Below are positions 25,804-32,754 of a stretch of 51,290 nt of DNA, piece by piece; within the stretch, counting starts at the first letter, position 1, and every line of letters starts with the position of its first letter. The stretch spans positions 1 to 51,290 of IMG/VR virus record IMGVR_UViG_3300046512_000094; one strand, 5' to 3'. The DNA is from a virus. The notes beneath the pieces are model-generated. The model was not told where the DNA came from. It did not search any database and worked only from the letters and a program-made list of their open reading frames with translations. A program made the position numbers and the translations under genes.

Positions 25804-26529
25804 ATGACAATGTACGAATATCCGATTATTTGTCGAGAAGACGTAGGCAGCTGGTGGTCGTCCTGCCCGGACATTCCAGAGGCTCACAGCGCCGGTGATT
25901 CCCTTGAGGAATTGCTGGCGAACGCCGTGGACGGAATAACGCTCGCCCTGTCGATCTACGTTGATCAGGGTCGAGTGATTCCGCCTGCATCTACGCCAGA
26001 GGAAGGCCAACCAACCGTGCAGCTTCCAGCTCAGACCGTCGCCAAGATCGTGCTGTGGAACGCAATGCGCGAAAAAGGAATGCGCGTAGCAGACCTGGCC
26101 CGCGCCCTGGGGCTGTCGCATCCCGTTACTAACCGTCTGGTCGACTTTGAGCACAATTCAAAGATCGAACAGGTGGAAAACGCACTGAAGGCGCTCGGCA
26201 CCTCGATCAAAAAAGGATCGCGGTCGTCTACTTGGATTGTCCTTCCGTACGGCGGCCCTGAAGCTGGCTTCTATGCTGAGCGCCTAGTCGATACGTTCAA
26301 GGAGTTGAAGGTAACGGAAATGGTGATAGGCGCTGTAGCCGGCCCTCTAAGCCAGATCAAAACCGACTCACTGGATTATCTTTTGCGCACTCGCTACGCC
26401 AAGAGCACCAGCACCATGCAAGCGGTAACAGAGGTCGTTGACGCTCTTGTGGCTACCGGAATGTTTGTGCGCGTGAATGTGCCTGGCACTAACAACAGTC
26501 GCCCATTGAAAGCGATCCGACTTAGCTGA
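25804..26529 (+). CDS. hicB: HicB antitoxin with C-terminal extension
   Basis: 241 aa from the ATG at 25804 (25810 also possible). Residues 1-75 are the degenerate RNase H-like HicB fold (YEYPIICREDVGSWWSSCPD, AHSAGDSLEELLANAVDGI), residues about 85-130 a helix-turn-helix (RVADLARALGLSHPVTNRLV). Typical HicB ends near 130-145 aa; here about 100 more residues follow, with a helix-rich part and a winged-helix-like end (VVDALVATGMFVRVNVPG, RPLKAIRLS). The extra domain is unexplained. Confidence 0.88.
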   Translation: MTMYEYPIICREDVGSWWSSCPDIPEAHSAGDSLEELLANAVDGITLALSIYVDQGRVIPPASTPEEGQPTVQLPAQTVAKIVLWNAMREKGMRVADLARALGLSHPVTNRLVDFEHNSKIEQVENALKALGTSIKKGSRSSTWIVLPYGGPEAGFYAERLVDTFKELKVTEMVIGAVAGPLSQIKTDSLDYLLRTRYAKSTSTMQAVTEVVDALVATGMFVRVNVPGTNNSRPLKAIRLS

Positions 26530-26536
26530 TTTTCGT

Positions 26537-26574
26537 GCGCGCCACGTTTTCGCTTGAGGGCGTTTCGTGGCGCG
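26537..26574. repeat. Dispersed CGCGCCAC inverted repeat, copy 2
   Basis: Arms GCGCGCCACG and CGTGGCGCG with about 20 bases between; left arm continues TTTTCGC. Lies in the 55-base gap between the convergent ends of hicB and the terminase small subunit gene, where it could also act as a terminator stem, although no T run follows. Confidence 0.85.
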
Positions 26575-26584
26575 GATTAATTGC

Positions 26585-27187
26585 TCACTCCCCCTTCATC
26601 AGCCGCGCTAGGCGGTCTTCGTAGGATTCGTCGGCGGTATCCTCGGTCAGCCCGAACGCCTGAGCCTCAAGCGCAAACAGCGTCTTCATCGTTTCCGAAA
26701 GCTCTTTGTTCATCTTGATGCGGCCCTGCAGGTCGATGACTTTGTGGTACGCATCATTGAGCCTGTCCAGGCCATTATCGTCCGGCGACTCCATCAGCTC
26801 GCCAAGCTTCACGAACAGTTCACGGTTGTCGGTGATGAACTCCAGTTCCTGAATCAGCTTGTCAGTGAGCGTCGACGCTTTGGTAACGCGCTCCCGGCGA
26901 CCAAGCTTGATCTCTTTCAGCAGCTCTGCACCGATCTCTACCTGGCGAACTTCGGAGACAATTGCCTCGCTGCGTACCGCTTTGCGTACCTCTTCCTTGC
27001 GTACCAGTTCATCAGCACGCATTTTGATCTTGGTGTTGAGGTCACGGCTCCAGTTGTCACGCTTGGCGCGTTTGCGGATGGCGCCTTCTGATACTGAGTG
27101 AAGCGAGCCCATCTCGCGCAAGGTCATGATGCCCGCGCGGTAGTCGAGCTCTATCCGCTCCCAGTCAGTGGGCTTCTTTTCGGTCAC
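26585..27187 (-). CDS. Terminase small subunit
   Basis: 200 aa. N-terminal helix-turn-helix (DYRAGIMTLREMGSLHSVSE, GAIRKRAKRDNWSRDL at about 15-50) followed by long charged helices for oligomerisation and an acidic end, the normal plan of phage small terminases. It binds the packaging site and loads the large subunit. Unusually, it is separated from the large subunit gene by the hicAB cassette, the 163-aa gene and the Tad2-like gene. Its ATG overlaps the upstream stop. Confidence 0.8.
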   Translation of the reverse strand: MTEKKPTDWERIELDYRAGIMTLREMGSLHSVSEGAIRKRAKRDNWSRDLNTKIKMRADELVRKEEVRKAVRSEAIVSEVRQVEIGAELLKEIKLGRRERVTKASTLTDKLIQELEFITDNRELFVKLGELMESPDDNGLDRLNDAYHKVIDLQGRIKMNKELSETMKTLFALEAQAFGLTEDTADESYEDRLARLMKGE

Positions 27188-27624
27188 TTGGCACCGCCAG
27201 AGTTAACAACGAGCCTTCTCACGACCCCACCTGTTCCCGTGTCTCGCTTCTTGGCAGCATGGACAGCCTCGGCTGCAGTTGCGCCCATATCCATAGCAAC
27301 AAGCGCGTAATCCTGGCCGCTGCCAATCGCGTATGGTCTTTCGAGCCAGATAGGGGTCTTGCAGAGCCCGTCTTTGTCGTTGTAAGCCGCGTAGCATAGC
27401 GACCCACCATCAACCACCAAGGCCGAGGCTTCTACGGTGCCGGTTACTGGCTCGCCGAACCAGGCAGCGATCAGCTTGGGGTAATCGCACATGTACCCAG
27501 ACAGTACGAACTTGACACCTTTCACCTCATGGCACTTTTCATAGTCGTCATAAGTGACGGTGTTGCCGTTGGTGATTTGTGAGTCATAGGCTATCACGCC
27601 GTTCTTATAGGCAATGGTTGTCAT
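27184..27624 (-). CDS. HslV/proteasome-like Ntn hydrolase
   Basis: 146 aa. The N-terminus MTTIAYKNGVIAYDSQITNG follows the HslV/20S-beta pattern: Met then a Thr nucleophile, a strand, a GV(I/V)A turn and the conserved Asp (D14). Later GYAAYND-like and GSGQDYALVAMDMGATAAEA segments match the GSG and 'ALaALdaGasAeeAV' helix of the fold. No ATPase partner gene lies nearby. Coupled to terminase small subunit by an ATGA overlap. It could act in head maturation or be a stand-alone amidase or peptidase. Confidence 0.65.
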   Translation of the reverse strand: MTTIAYKNGVIAYDSQITNGNTVTYDDYEKCHEVKGVKFVLSGYMCDYPKLIAAWFGEPVTGTVEASALVVDGGSLCYAAYNDKDGLCKTPIWLERPYAIGSGQDYALVAMDMGATAAEAVHAAKKRDTGTGGVVRRLVVNSGGAK

Positions 27625-27652
27625 AGCACTGCTCCCGTGCTTGATTGATCGA

Positions 27653-27976
27653 TTACAGCGCTTTCTTGGCCAGGGCGATCAGGTGATCCCATTCGGCCTC
27701 GATGTCGTGGCCCAGGGTGATAAGGAGGGCTTTGAGCTTGCCTGTGTCGACCGTGGCTTGCGGCGCGCCTGTCGGGGTGGTGGACTGCAGTGGCGTGGCC
27801 GGTGTCGAGCTGGCAACGCCGGTCAGCGAGAGGTTGTTATCAGCAGCCGGGGCGGACGCCAATGCCGGTTGTGCCGATACCGAAATGCCAGAGTTTGCCG
27901 GTACTGCTTGCGATTCGTTGTCCATGGGTAAATCCTCTTGATGTGGTTTGGGCCTGAATAGGTTGAGCCAGCTCAT
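27653..27976 (-). CDS. Small Ala/Pro/Thr-rich protein, 107 aa
   Basis: The start at 27976 has both an ATGA overlap with the upstream gene and AAAGGTG before it; MDNESQ at 27925 with AAGAGGA upstream is a second plausible start, so two products are possible. A basic amphipathic head (MSWLNLFRPKP), a Thr/Ala/Pro-rich linker, and a C-terminal helix (LKALLITLGHDIEAEWDHLI). Follows the holin-type genes. No known family; a lysis accessory protein is possible. Confidence 0.55.
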   Translation of the reverse strand: MSWLNLFRPKPHQEDLPMDNESQAVPANSGISVSAQPALASAPAADNNLSLTGVASSTPATPLQSTTPTGAPQATVDTGKLKALLITLGHDIEAEWDHLIALAKKAL

Positions 27977-28320
27977 TCACCTTTCCGGCGCTCAGTCTGG
28001 GCCTCGCCTGGCCCGAAGTTGACGCAGTGCTCACAGTTGAGATGGCGGCAGATCCAGGCCTTGACGGTCAGCCAGTAGGTGACCATGAAGATGTGGCGCA
28101 CCCCGGCAAGGGCCAGGGCGGCATGAAAGGTGACACCCGCGACCGTGGGGGTGATGAAGAACGTTTCGTCGCGCTGGACGATGGCGTAGCCCGCCATGGC
28201 GATGGTGGCGTAGATGCACTTGCCAACGATGCCGTCCCGCACCTTGGGGCTGAGCATCGACCACAAGGCCCAAGCTGAAATGATTGCGATGAAGGTGGTG
28301 CTCAGGAATTGAAGCGTCAT
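27973..28320 (-). CDS. Membrane protein, holin/antiholin candidate, 115 aa
   Basis: The start at 28320 (MTLQFLSTTFIAIISAWALW) overlaps the stop of the upstream holin-type gene by one base (TAATG). Three hydrophobic segments (about 5-20, 30-48, 60-90) and a Cys/His-bearing tail (WICRHLNCEHC, about 90-100), which might bind zinc. Paired with another small membrane protein, a common holin-antiholin arrangement. No endolysin gene is next to it. Confidence 0.6.
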   Translation of the reverse strand: MTLQFLSTTFIAIISAWALWSMLSPKVRDGIVGKCIYATIAMAGYAIVQRDETFFITPTVAGVTFHAALALAGVRHIFMVTYWLTVKAWICRHLNCEHCVNFGPGEAQTERRKGE

Positions 28321-28643
28321 TAGCTGCCTCCTCCGAACTTTGAGCGTATGAGCGCCCAAAGGTCAGCGGCTTTAATCGCGCGGTTAATGGCCGTCATCAA
28401 GGAGCCACCAAAGGTCCCCAGCAGAAAGCCAACCCCGGCGACATTGCTGGGCTCCGTGATACCTAAGTGCGAACTGACCATCCCCGTCAGATAGAGCGCA
28501 CATGCCACACCTGTGATCATGAAGATGATCCAGGCTTTGTAATCGACCAAATCGTCTCGGTGCCACCAACTGGCGACCAGTGAGCCGATCAGGCCTGCGA
28601 CGATTACGTCGATTTTCTCAAAGAGCCGATACACGAACTCCAT
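28320..28643 (-). CDS. Holin-type membrane protein, 107 aa
   Basis: Three hydrophobic segments: VIVAGLIGSLVASWW, WIIFMITGVACALYLTGMV, and VAGVGFLLGTFGGSLMTAI, with a short charged C-terminus. Size and layout fit phage holins of Pseudomonas lysogens. First gene after late promoter E. It would permit endolysin release at the end of infection. Confidence 0.65.
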   Translation of the reverse strand: MEFVYRLFEKIDVIVAGLIGSLVASWWHRDDLVDYKAWIIFMITGVACALYLTGMVSSHLGITEPSNVAGVGFLLGTFGGSLMTAINRAIKAADLWALIRSKFGGGS

Positions 28644-28705
28644 GCTCGGCCCTCGCTGTGTGATTTGTCATCGTCGGCCCTTGGGCTTGATTGCTACTTG
28701 CCATC

Positions 28706-28733
28706 AGGCTATGTGGCTGGATCGACGATGCAA
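28706..28733 (-). promoter_or_regulatory. Late promoter, copy E
   Basis: Minus strand: TTGCAT (28728-28733), 16-bp spacer ending TCCAGCCACA, TAGCCT (28706-28711). Would transcribe the holin-type genes through terminase small subunit. Confidence 0.7.
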
Positions 28734-28792
28734 CACTTGCCCTCCCCGATCAGCCACGTGTACTGACCGCTCAATCCAAAGGGGCATTCCAC

Positions 28793-29059
28793 ATGACACA
28801 ACGACAATTCAGCAGTAACACCCGCGATTCGGCTTACTTCGCAATCACCGAAGTGATGGCGCTGACCGCTGATACCATGGACCAGGGCGAATCCGACGCC
28901 CTGCTGGTGATTACGCTGTCCGGCAACGGCGAGAACGCCATCCTGGGTGGCACTCTGGATTCGGAGAAGATCACCCGGCTCCAGGCCCTGCTCGACGATC
29001 TAAAATTCCGCGCAGCATCCGAAGGCGATGGCGACAAGGTTCTGCACGTCTGGCGCTAA
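28793..29059 (+). CDS. Plus-strand small protein, 88 aa
   Basis: The start at 28793 (MTQRQFSSNTRDSAYFAITE) has AAGGGG upstream. It has an alpha-beta look (ALLVITLSGNGENAILGGTL; SEKITRLQALLDDLKFRAAS). It is transcribed away from late promoter E and overlaps the end of the convergent minus gene by 4 bases. Family not recognised. The reading frame is well formed and the reverse frame carries no alternative gene. Confidence 0.55.
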   Translation: MTQRQFSSNTRDSAYFAITEVMALTADTMDQGESDALLVITLSGNGENAILGGTLDSEKITRLQALLDDLKFRAASEGDGDKVLHVWR

Positions 29060-29418
29060 GCGTGCATCCTCCAGTTCGACATAAACGTCGTCCGGCGCAG
29101 TTCCGGCTTCAGGGCCTCGGTCCAGCCATCTCCCCTGAGTCGACGCATCTTCACTGTGTTCCACTTGATGCCCAGCCTGGCCGCCCACTCAGCGGCCGGA
29201 AGGGTTATCCCGTCTCGGGTGATCGGTGTAGCCCCGGCGCAAGTCGTGTCCCGGTGCGGCATCCGGGGGATGTATGTAGCCAACGCCAGAACAGGCGCAG
29301 TGAAGTCGATGCACAGTTGCTCAGGCTGAGGGCCTGATTCGGCCCGGGCCTTCGGTACAAGTCGAAGGCGCGGACGTACTGACTGAGCTGGCAACTCGAA
29401 TGACATCTGCTCTGGCAT
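29056..29418 (-). CDS. Small helix-turn-helix phage protein, 120 aa
   Basis: Good ribosome site (GGAGGGG). A disordered basic first half (RPRLRLVPKARAESGPQPEQ) and a C-terminal helix-turn-helix: ITRDGITLPAAEWAARLGIK, WNTVKMRRLRGDGW (about 66-100). It is the last gene of the early/middle minus operon, just ahead of the late region, which is where late-gene activators (Q-type, or other) are often coded. It is a candidate activator of the conserved late promoters, by position only. Confidence 0.65.
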   Translation of the reverse strand: MPEQMSFELPAQSVRPRLRLVPKARAESGPQPEQLCIDFTAPVLALATYIPRMPHRDTTCAGATPITRDGITLPAAEWAARLGIKWNTVKMRRLRGDGWTEALKPELRRTTFMSNWRMHA

Positions 29419-29432
29419 GGTCTACCCCTCCG

Positions 29433-30053
29433 TTAAGCGGACTTCTTCAGCTCTCGCGTTTTTGCTCGGTACTCGGCCTTCAGCGCCTTCAATTCCTCAA
29501 TCGTGTAGCGCCGCGGCTCGCAAGGCCCGATCAATTCCTCCAATGCGCGCAACCCGATCCGGCGCTCAAGCTCAGGCTTGAACCCCAAGATGTTGCCGCT
29601 CAAATGGTTATTGCAGATGGAGCAGGCCTTATGGACGTTGGCCGGATTGAAGCGGTGCTCTGGCGACGATCCGACGCTGAGAAAATGCGATGCGTGCCAT
29701 TGCCCCTGCCAGGTCGCCGGCTTATTGCAGCTCACGCAGCCAAGGTCGGCGTCACGTAGCCGGATCCACTGGTTAAAGGCTTGTTGGGCCTCACGCATGT
29801 GATCGGCCCGACTCTTCACCCTCTCCTTCGCCGCCCGATGCTCCTTGCGCCCCACATCAGCCAGAGCCTTGCGCGCCTGTTTCAGGTTCTCCGGTGGCAG
29901 AGCGATGGCGCAGGCAGGGCTGCATACCTTCTGACCGACACGCGAAGGCAGGAAGGCTTCAGCGCAGTGGGCGCACTTCTTCTTGCGGGGTGTGCGTGGG
30001 TTTATGCCGCTGGCCTTGAGGGGGACGGTCCGCTTCAGTTCTGTGCGCCTCAT
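29433..30053 (-). CDS. ninG: NinG/Rap-like recombination protein
   Basis: 206 aa. Zinc knuckle near the N-terminus (KCAHCAEAFLPSRVGQKVCS, PAC), a charged coiled middle, and the HNH-like core 'LGCVSCNKPATWQGQWHASH' plus 'KACSICNNHLSGN' characteristic of NinG. Lambda NinG/Rap binds branched DNA and promotes Red/RecBCD-type recombination. Here it sits at the end of the nin-like block, coupled to the DUF1367 gene by ATGA, and would work with the Bet/exonuclease pair on the opposite strand. Confidence 0.9.
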   Translation of the reverse strand: MRRTELKRTVPLKASGINPRTPRKKKCAHCAEAFLPSRVGQKVCSPACAIALPPENLKQARKALADVGRKEHRAAKERVKSRADHMREAQQAFNQWIRLRDADLGCVSCNKPATWQGQWHASHFLSVGSSPEHRFNPANVHKACSICNNHLSGNILGFKPELERRIGLRALEELIGPCEPRRYTIEELKALKAEYRAKTRELKKSA

Positions 30054-30637
30054 GCGAAGCTCCCCATCTGATCTGCAGCACTCAGCGCGTCCTGCTCGCT
30101 CTCGAAGTGGGCGGACAACACCAGGCGCCAGCAGGCGCTGAACACGTCGCGGTAAAGTGGCTCAAACGCCAGATCGTCCATGGATGACCAACTGATCGAC
30201 TTGGCCTCTTTGCGGATGCCGTCAGGGGTCTGCACCAGATGGAAGTGGCCAGCCTCGATCGTCACCCACTCACGGAAAGCCTCGCGGCTCTTGTCGACTG
30301 CCGGGAAGCGCTCAGCCCGGTCCGACTCCAGCTTGGCGAGATAGGCAGCTACGGCGCCGGTCAGCTGTCCCGGCTTGCCGTTCAGCTCTTCGAAGTACTT
30401 GGCCAGCCCCTGGATTCCGCGCATCTCCTGGCGAGGGATTAGGCCGCCGACCGGCTCCCAGTAATCCCAGGCCAGATCCAGCATGCAGAAGAACTTGCCG
30501 TGGAACTTGGCGTTACGCATCTTGGTGAACTTGCCGTGGATGACCTGGCCCAGCTTCCATTTCTGAGCCAGTTCACGGTCAGCTTCGGTTGCTGGGACAA
30601 GGCCCTGGGCGGTGCGGATGAGTGCTAGGTCAGCCAT
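30050..30637 (-). CDS. DUF1367 protein, 195 aa
   Basis: Start at 30637 (MADLALIRTAQGLVPATEAD) with GGGAGGTGC upstream. Family pattern: KLGQVIHGKFTKMRNAKFHG and FFCMLDLAWDYWEP, then a C-terminal helical part ending near FSACWRLVLSAHF. This family is a regular resident of lambdoid nin regions, next to NinG. Molecular function is not established; nucleic-acid work is presumed. Confidence 0.85.
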   Translation of the reverse strand: MADLALIRTAQGLVPATEADRELAQKWKLGQVIHGKFTKMRNAKFHGKFFCMLDLAWDYWEPVGGLIPRQEMRGIQGLAKYFEELNGKPGQLTGAVAAYLAKLESDRAERFPAVDKSREAFREWVTIEAGHFHLVQTPDGIRKEAKSISWSSMDDLAFEPLYRDVFSACWRLVLSAHFESEQDALSAADQMGSFA

Positions 30638-30791
30638 GACGCACCTCCCGATACTTGGCCCATGCCCCGGCAAGACAGTGACCCGCGAAAAACACGCCGC
30701 AGGCCAGCGCAAACCATGGGCTCGACTCAACGTTGGCCGCGACTAGCCAGAGAGGCGCGCAGATACCGTGATATTGGCAGTCAGTCATCAT
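30630..30791 (-). CDS. Tiny membrane protein, 53 aa
   Basis: ATG ATG start at 30791 with GGAGGG 7 bases upstream. Sequence MMTDCQYHGICAPLWLVAAN followed by a hydrophobic SPWFALACGVFFAGHCLAGA: one membrane helix, cysteine-bearing N-terminus. Overlaps both neighbours by a few bases, typical of this tightly packed block. Function unknown. Confidence 0.55.
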   Translation of the reverse strand: MMTDCQYHGICAPLWLVAANVESSPWFALACGVFFAGHCLAGAWAKYREVRHG

Positions 30792-31380
30792 TGCTCTGCC
30801 CTCCCTGCCCCAGCGCATCCTGAACGATAGATTTGATCGCCTCGCATTCGCCGTAGAAGTCGTTAGGGTTAATTTGCGGAGTACCCCAGTTCACCAGGTC
30901 ACGGACAAGGCACTCCGTATTGCCTTCAACGTGATTGAACACGTCGATCAGCGCTTTCCGCAGCCCTTCGCACTCAGCCTTGAGGTGGGTGTATTCCGCG
31001 ACTTTCTCGGCGTCCTGGCGCAGGAGCTTCGATGTTTCGGCGGTACGAATCAGCGTGCGGACAAGGCTCAGCCATCGCGCCGCCGATTCTTCTCCGCTTT
31101 CCGGGGTAGACACTCCGAGATACCCCAGCACCCTGCATAGCCGCTCTACGTCCTCGTAGTTTGGCTCTACACACCGCAAGCTTTCGCACTCAGCCTTGAG
31201 CGCGTCACGCTCGGCGAGCAGGCCGGTCAGCTCTTCCTCGGCCGCATCGATCACCTTCTGGGCTTCGTGCTGGTCGATCCAGTTGCCGCCTTCCATCTTC
31301 TGGACGCGATTGCCGGACGGGCTGAGCAGAAACATGTAAGCGGGGATGGCGCAGATACGCTTCCAGTATTTGCCAGTCAT
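30781..31380 (-). CDS. Coiled-coil phage protein, 199 aa
   Basis: The start at 31380 (MTGKYWKRICAIPAYMFLLS) overlaps the upstream stop (ATGA). The core is a coiled coil with heptads (EELTGLLAERDALKAECESL; KVAEYTHLKAECEGLRKALI). Similar proteins are frequent beside Ea22-like genes in Pseudomonas phages. Role unknown, probably a non-essential accessory. Confidence 0.6.
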   Translation of the reverse strand: MTGKYWKRICAIPAYMFLLSPSGNRVQKMEGGNWIDQHEAQKVIDAAEEELTGLLAERDALKAECESLRCVEPNYEDVERLCRVLGYLGVSTPESGEESAARWLSLVRTLIRTAETSKLLRQDAEKVAEYTHLKAECEGLRKALIDVFNHVEGNTECLVRDLVNWGTPQINPNDFYGECEAIKSIVQDALGQGGQSNDD

Positions 31381-31946
31381 TGGTCGAACTCCTTGAGCAA
31401 TTGGCGTGCGACCATGACTGCCCACTTATCACCGGATGTCTTGCCGATGTCCTTGAGGAATTCGCGCATCCGCCCGTTCTGGGCCTTGAGGTCGTTGACC
31501 ATTCCAAGCAGCTCATCACCGTCGCTGTTCATGTCGGCGCCGAGCGCTTCACCTATGGCACCCATGCCCATGCAGGCCGCCAGGAGCATCCGCTGGTTGC
31601 GCTCCGCGTCTTTGATCAGCCCCAGCACTGCGGCAGGATTGGCGGCGGCGATGAAGGAGTCATCGTCGTGATGGATTCCGTGGATTTCGCCGGACTTGTC
31701 ATCGGCGTAGCGCAAGTCGCCTGGCTTGTACCACTCATCAATGGGCGATGCTTTTTCAGCCAGCGCCTTCAGCTCTTCATTGGTCATGGCTGAACCTCGC
31801 TCAGCGTCCACGACTGCCGGGGACGTCTTGCTGTCATAGCGCACATTCGTATGCACCAGAGTTGAGGCGCCGCACCCGCCATGAGGTGAGCACATCCCCG
31901 GCGTCTGGCAGCGCATCATCGATTTGCGGCAGATCAGATCACTCAT
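31377..31946 (-). CDS. Ead/Ea22-like protein, 189 aa
   Basis: Start at 31946 (MSDLICRKSMMRCQTPGMCS) gives a Cys-rich head (residues 6-24: C, C, C, C) that may bind metal, joined to an Ea22-type domain beginning MTNEELKALAEKASP (about residue 54) with 'HHDDDSFIAAANPAAVLGLI' and a coiled C-terminus. An internal start at that Met would give the bare Ea22 domain. Lambda ea22 promotes lysogeny over lysis; homologues vary. Confidence 0.7.
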   Translation of the reverse strand: MSDLICRKSMMRCQTPGMCSPHGGCGASTLVHTNVRYDSKTSPAVVDAERGSAMTNEELKALAEKASPIDEWYKPGDLRYADDKSGEIHGIHHDDDSFIAAANPAAVLGLIKDAERNQRMLLAACMGMGAIGEALGADMNSDGDELLGMVNDLKAQNGRMREFLKDIGKTSGDKWAVMVARQLLKEFDQ

Positions 31947-32385
31947 GGATAAGCTCCTTCGGCACAGACACGACAGGGCCAAGTACCCAGTTCACGACGC
32001 AACGCATAGCTGCAACCAACGGCTCGTCAGGATGGTTGTGGGCTTTGCGGCGATGCTCGCCTTTGCGAAAAATGGTTGCGCCCCATGAGCCGCTTTCCTG
32101 CCAGCCCGCGTTCGGGCCGCCATTGACGTGAATAGGGCTTTCCTTGGGAGAGATCAGGACGCCGTACTTCTCGATCAGCGGGCCGCCTTCCTGCCATCGG
32201 GTGGAGGGCATGAAGGGCTCTGACATCTCTTGGCAATGACCCATAAGCTGCTTGCTCACCACCAAATAGAGCTTTCCGTCCTCGAATTCGTGTTTGGTCT
32301 TTTCGCCCTTCACGCACACCATCACAGCCCAATCCAGCGCAGCACCACTCAGCTCGCTTACCTTCACTTCGATGAGCTCACTCAT
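31939..32385 (-). CDS. DUF2591 / NinX-like protein, 148 aa
   Basis: Start at 32385 supported by AGGAGG. Begins MSELIEVKVSELSGAALDWA and carries WQEGGPLIEKYGVLISP and WGATIFRKG, ending 'LVAAMRCVVNWVLGPVVSVP', all landmarks of DUF2591 (NinX-type) proteins. These are phage early genes of unknown mechanism. Overlaps neighbours on both sides in the nin-like block. Confidence 0.8.
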   Translation of the reverse strand: MSELIEVKVSELSGAALDWAVMVCVKGEKTKHEFEDGKLYLVVSKQLMGHCQEMSEPFMPSTRWQEGGPLIEKYGVLISPKESPIHVNGGPNAGWQESGSWGATIFRKGEHRRKAHNHPDEPLVAAMRCVVNWVLGPVVSVPKELIHE

Positions 32386-32581
32386 AACCAACCTCCTGGC
32401 GCGATGGCGCTTTCCACTCCCAAAAGGGGCCTTTGTTCTTCATGACGCCCTTACGCTTGAGACGCTGGAGGGCTTTGCTGACTTCTTCCCTGTCTACTTG
32501 AAGGGCTGATGCGCAGATCCAGGCTGTTGCGCCACCATGACGCTGGTAGTAAGCGAGTACGGACTGGTCGAAGGGGGTCAT
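32378..32581 (-). CDS. Small winged-helix DNA-binding protein, 67 aa
   Basis: MTPFDQSVLAYYQRHGGATA, then CASALQVDREEVSKALQRLK and RKGVMKNKGPFWEW: a three-helix bundle with a two-strand wing. It is a candidate regulator of phage middle genes. Coupled to the small lipoprotein gene upstream by ATGA. Confidence 0.65.
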   Translation of the reverse strand: MTPFDQSVLAYYQRHGGATAWICASALQVDREEVSKALQRLKRKGVMKNKGPFWEWKAPSRQEVGYE

Positions 32582-32754
32582 TGGGCAATCCCCTTGGGCG
32601 GCATGCAGCGGACTTCGGAATAGGCGTTCAGATAACTGCCCATCCCGGCCTTCTGGCAGACGGCGTAATCCTCGACTTGGCTCTTGACGTCACTCCTGAC
32701 CTTGTCGCAGCCAGCGAGCGCCACAAGCGCAATCACAGCGAATATTCGAATCAT
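32578..32754 (-). CDS. Small lipoprotein, 58 aa
   Basis: ATG at 32754, ATGA overlaps at both ends. MIRIFAVIALVALAGCDKVR is a lipobox (LALAGC-type) signal peptide; the mature peptide has two further cysteines (YAVCQKAG; VRCMPPKG). Likely inserted in a membrane by its lipid. In this place it is not an obvious outer spanin (no partner gene overlaps). Possibly an envelope-altering accessory. Confidence 0.65.
   Translation of the reverse strand: MIRIFAVIALVALAGCDKVRSDVKSQVEDYAVCQKAGMGSYLNAYSEVRCMPPKGIAQ

Noticed and set aside
26537-26574. Repeat copy 2 as an ordinary terminator
   Set aside because: It lies between convergent genes but has no T run, a long loop, and three sister copies in non-terminator places.
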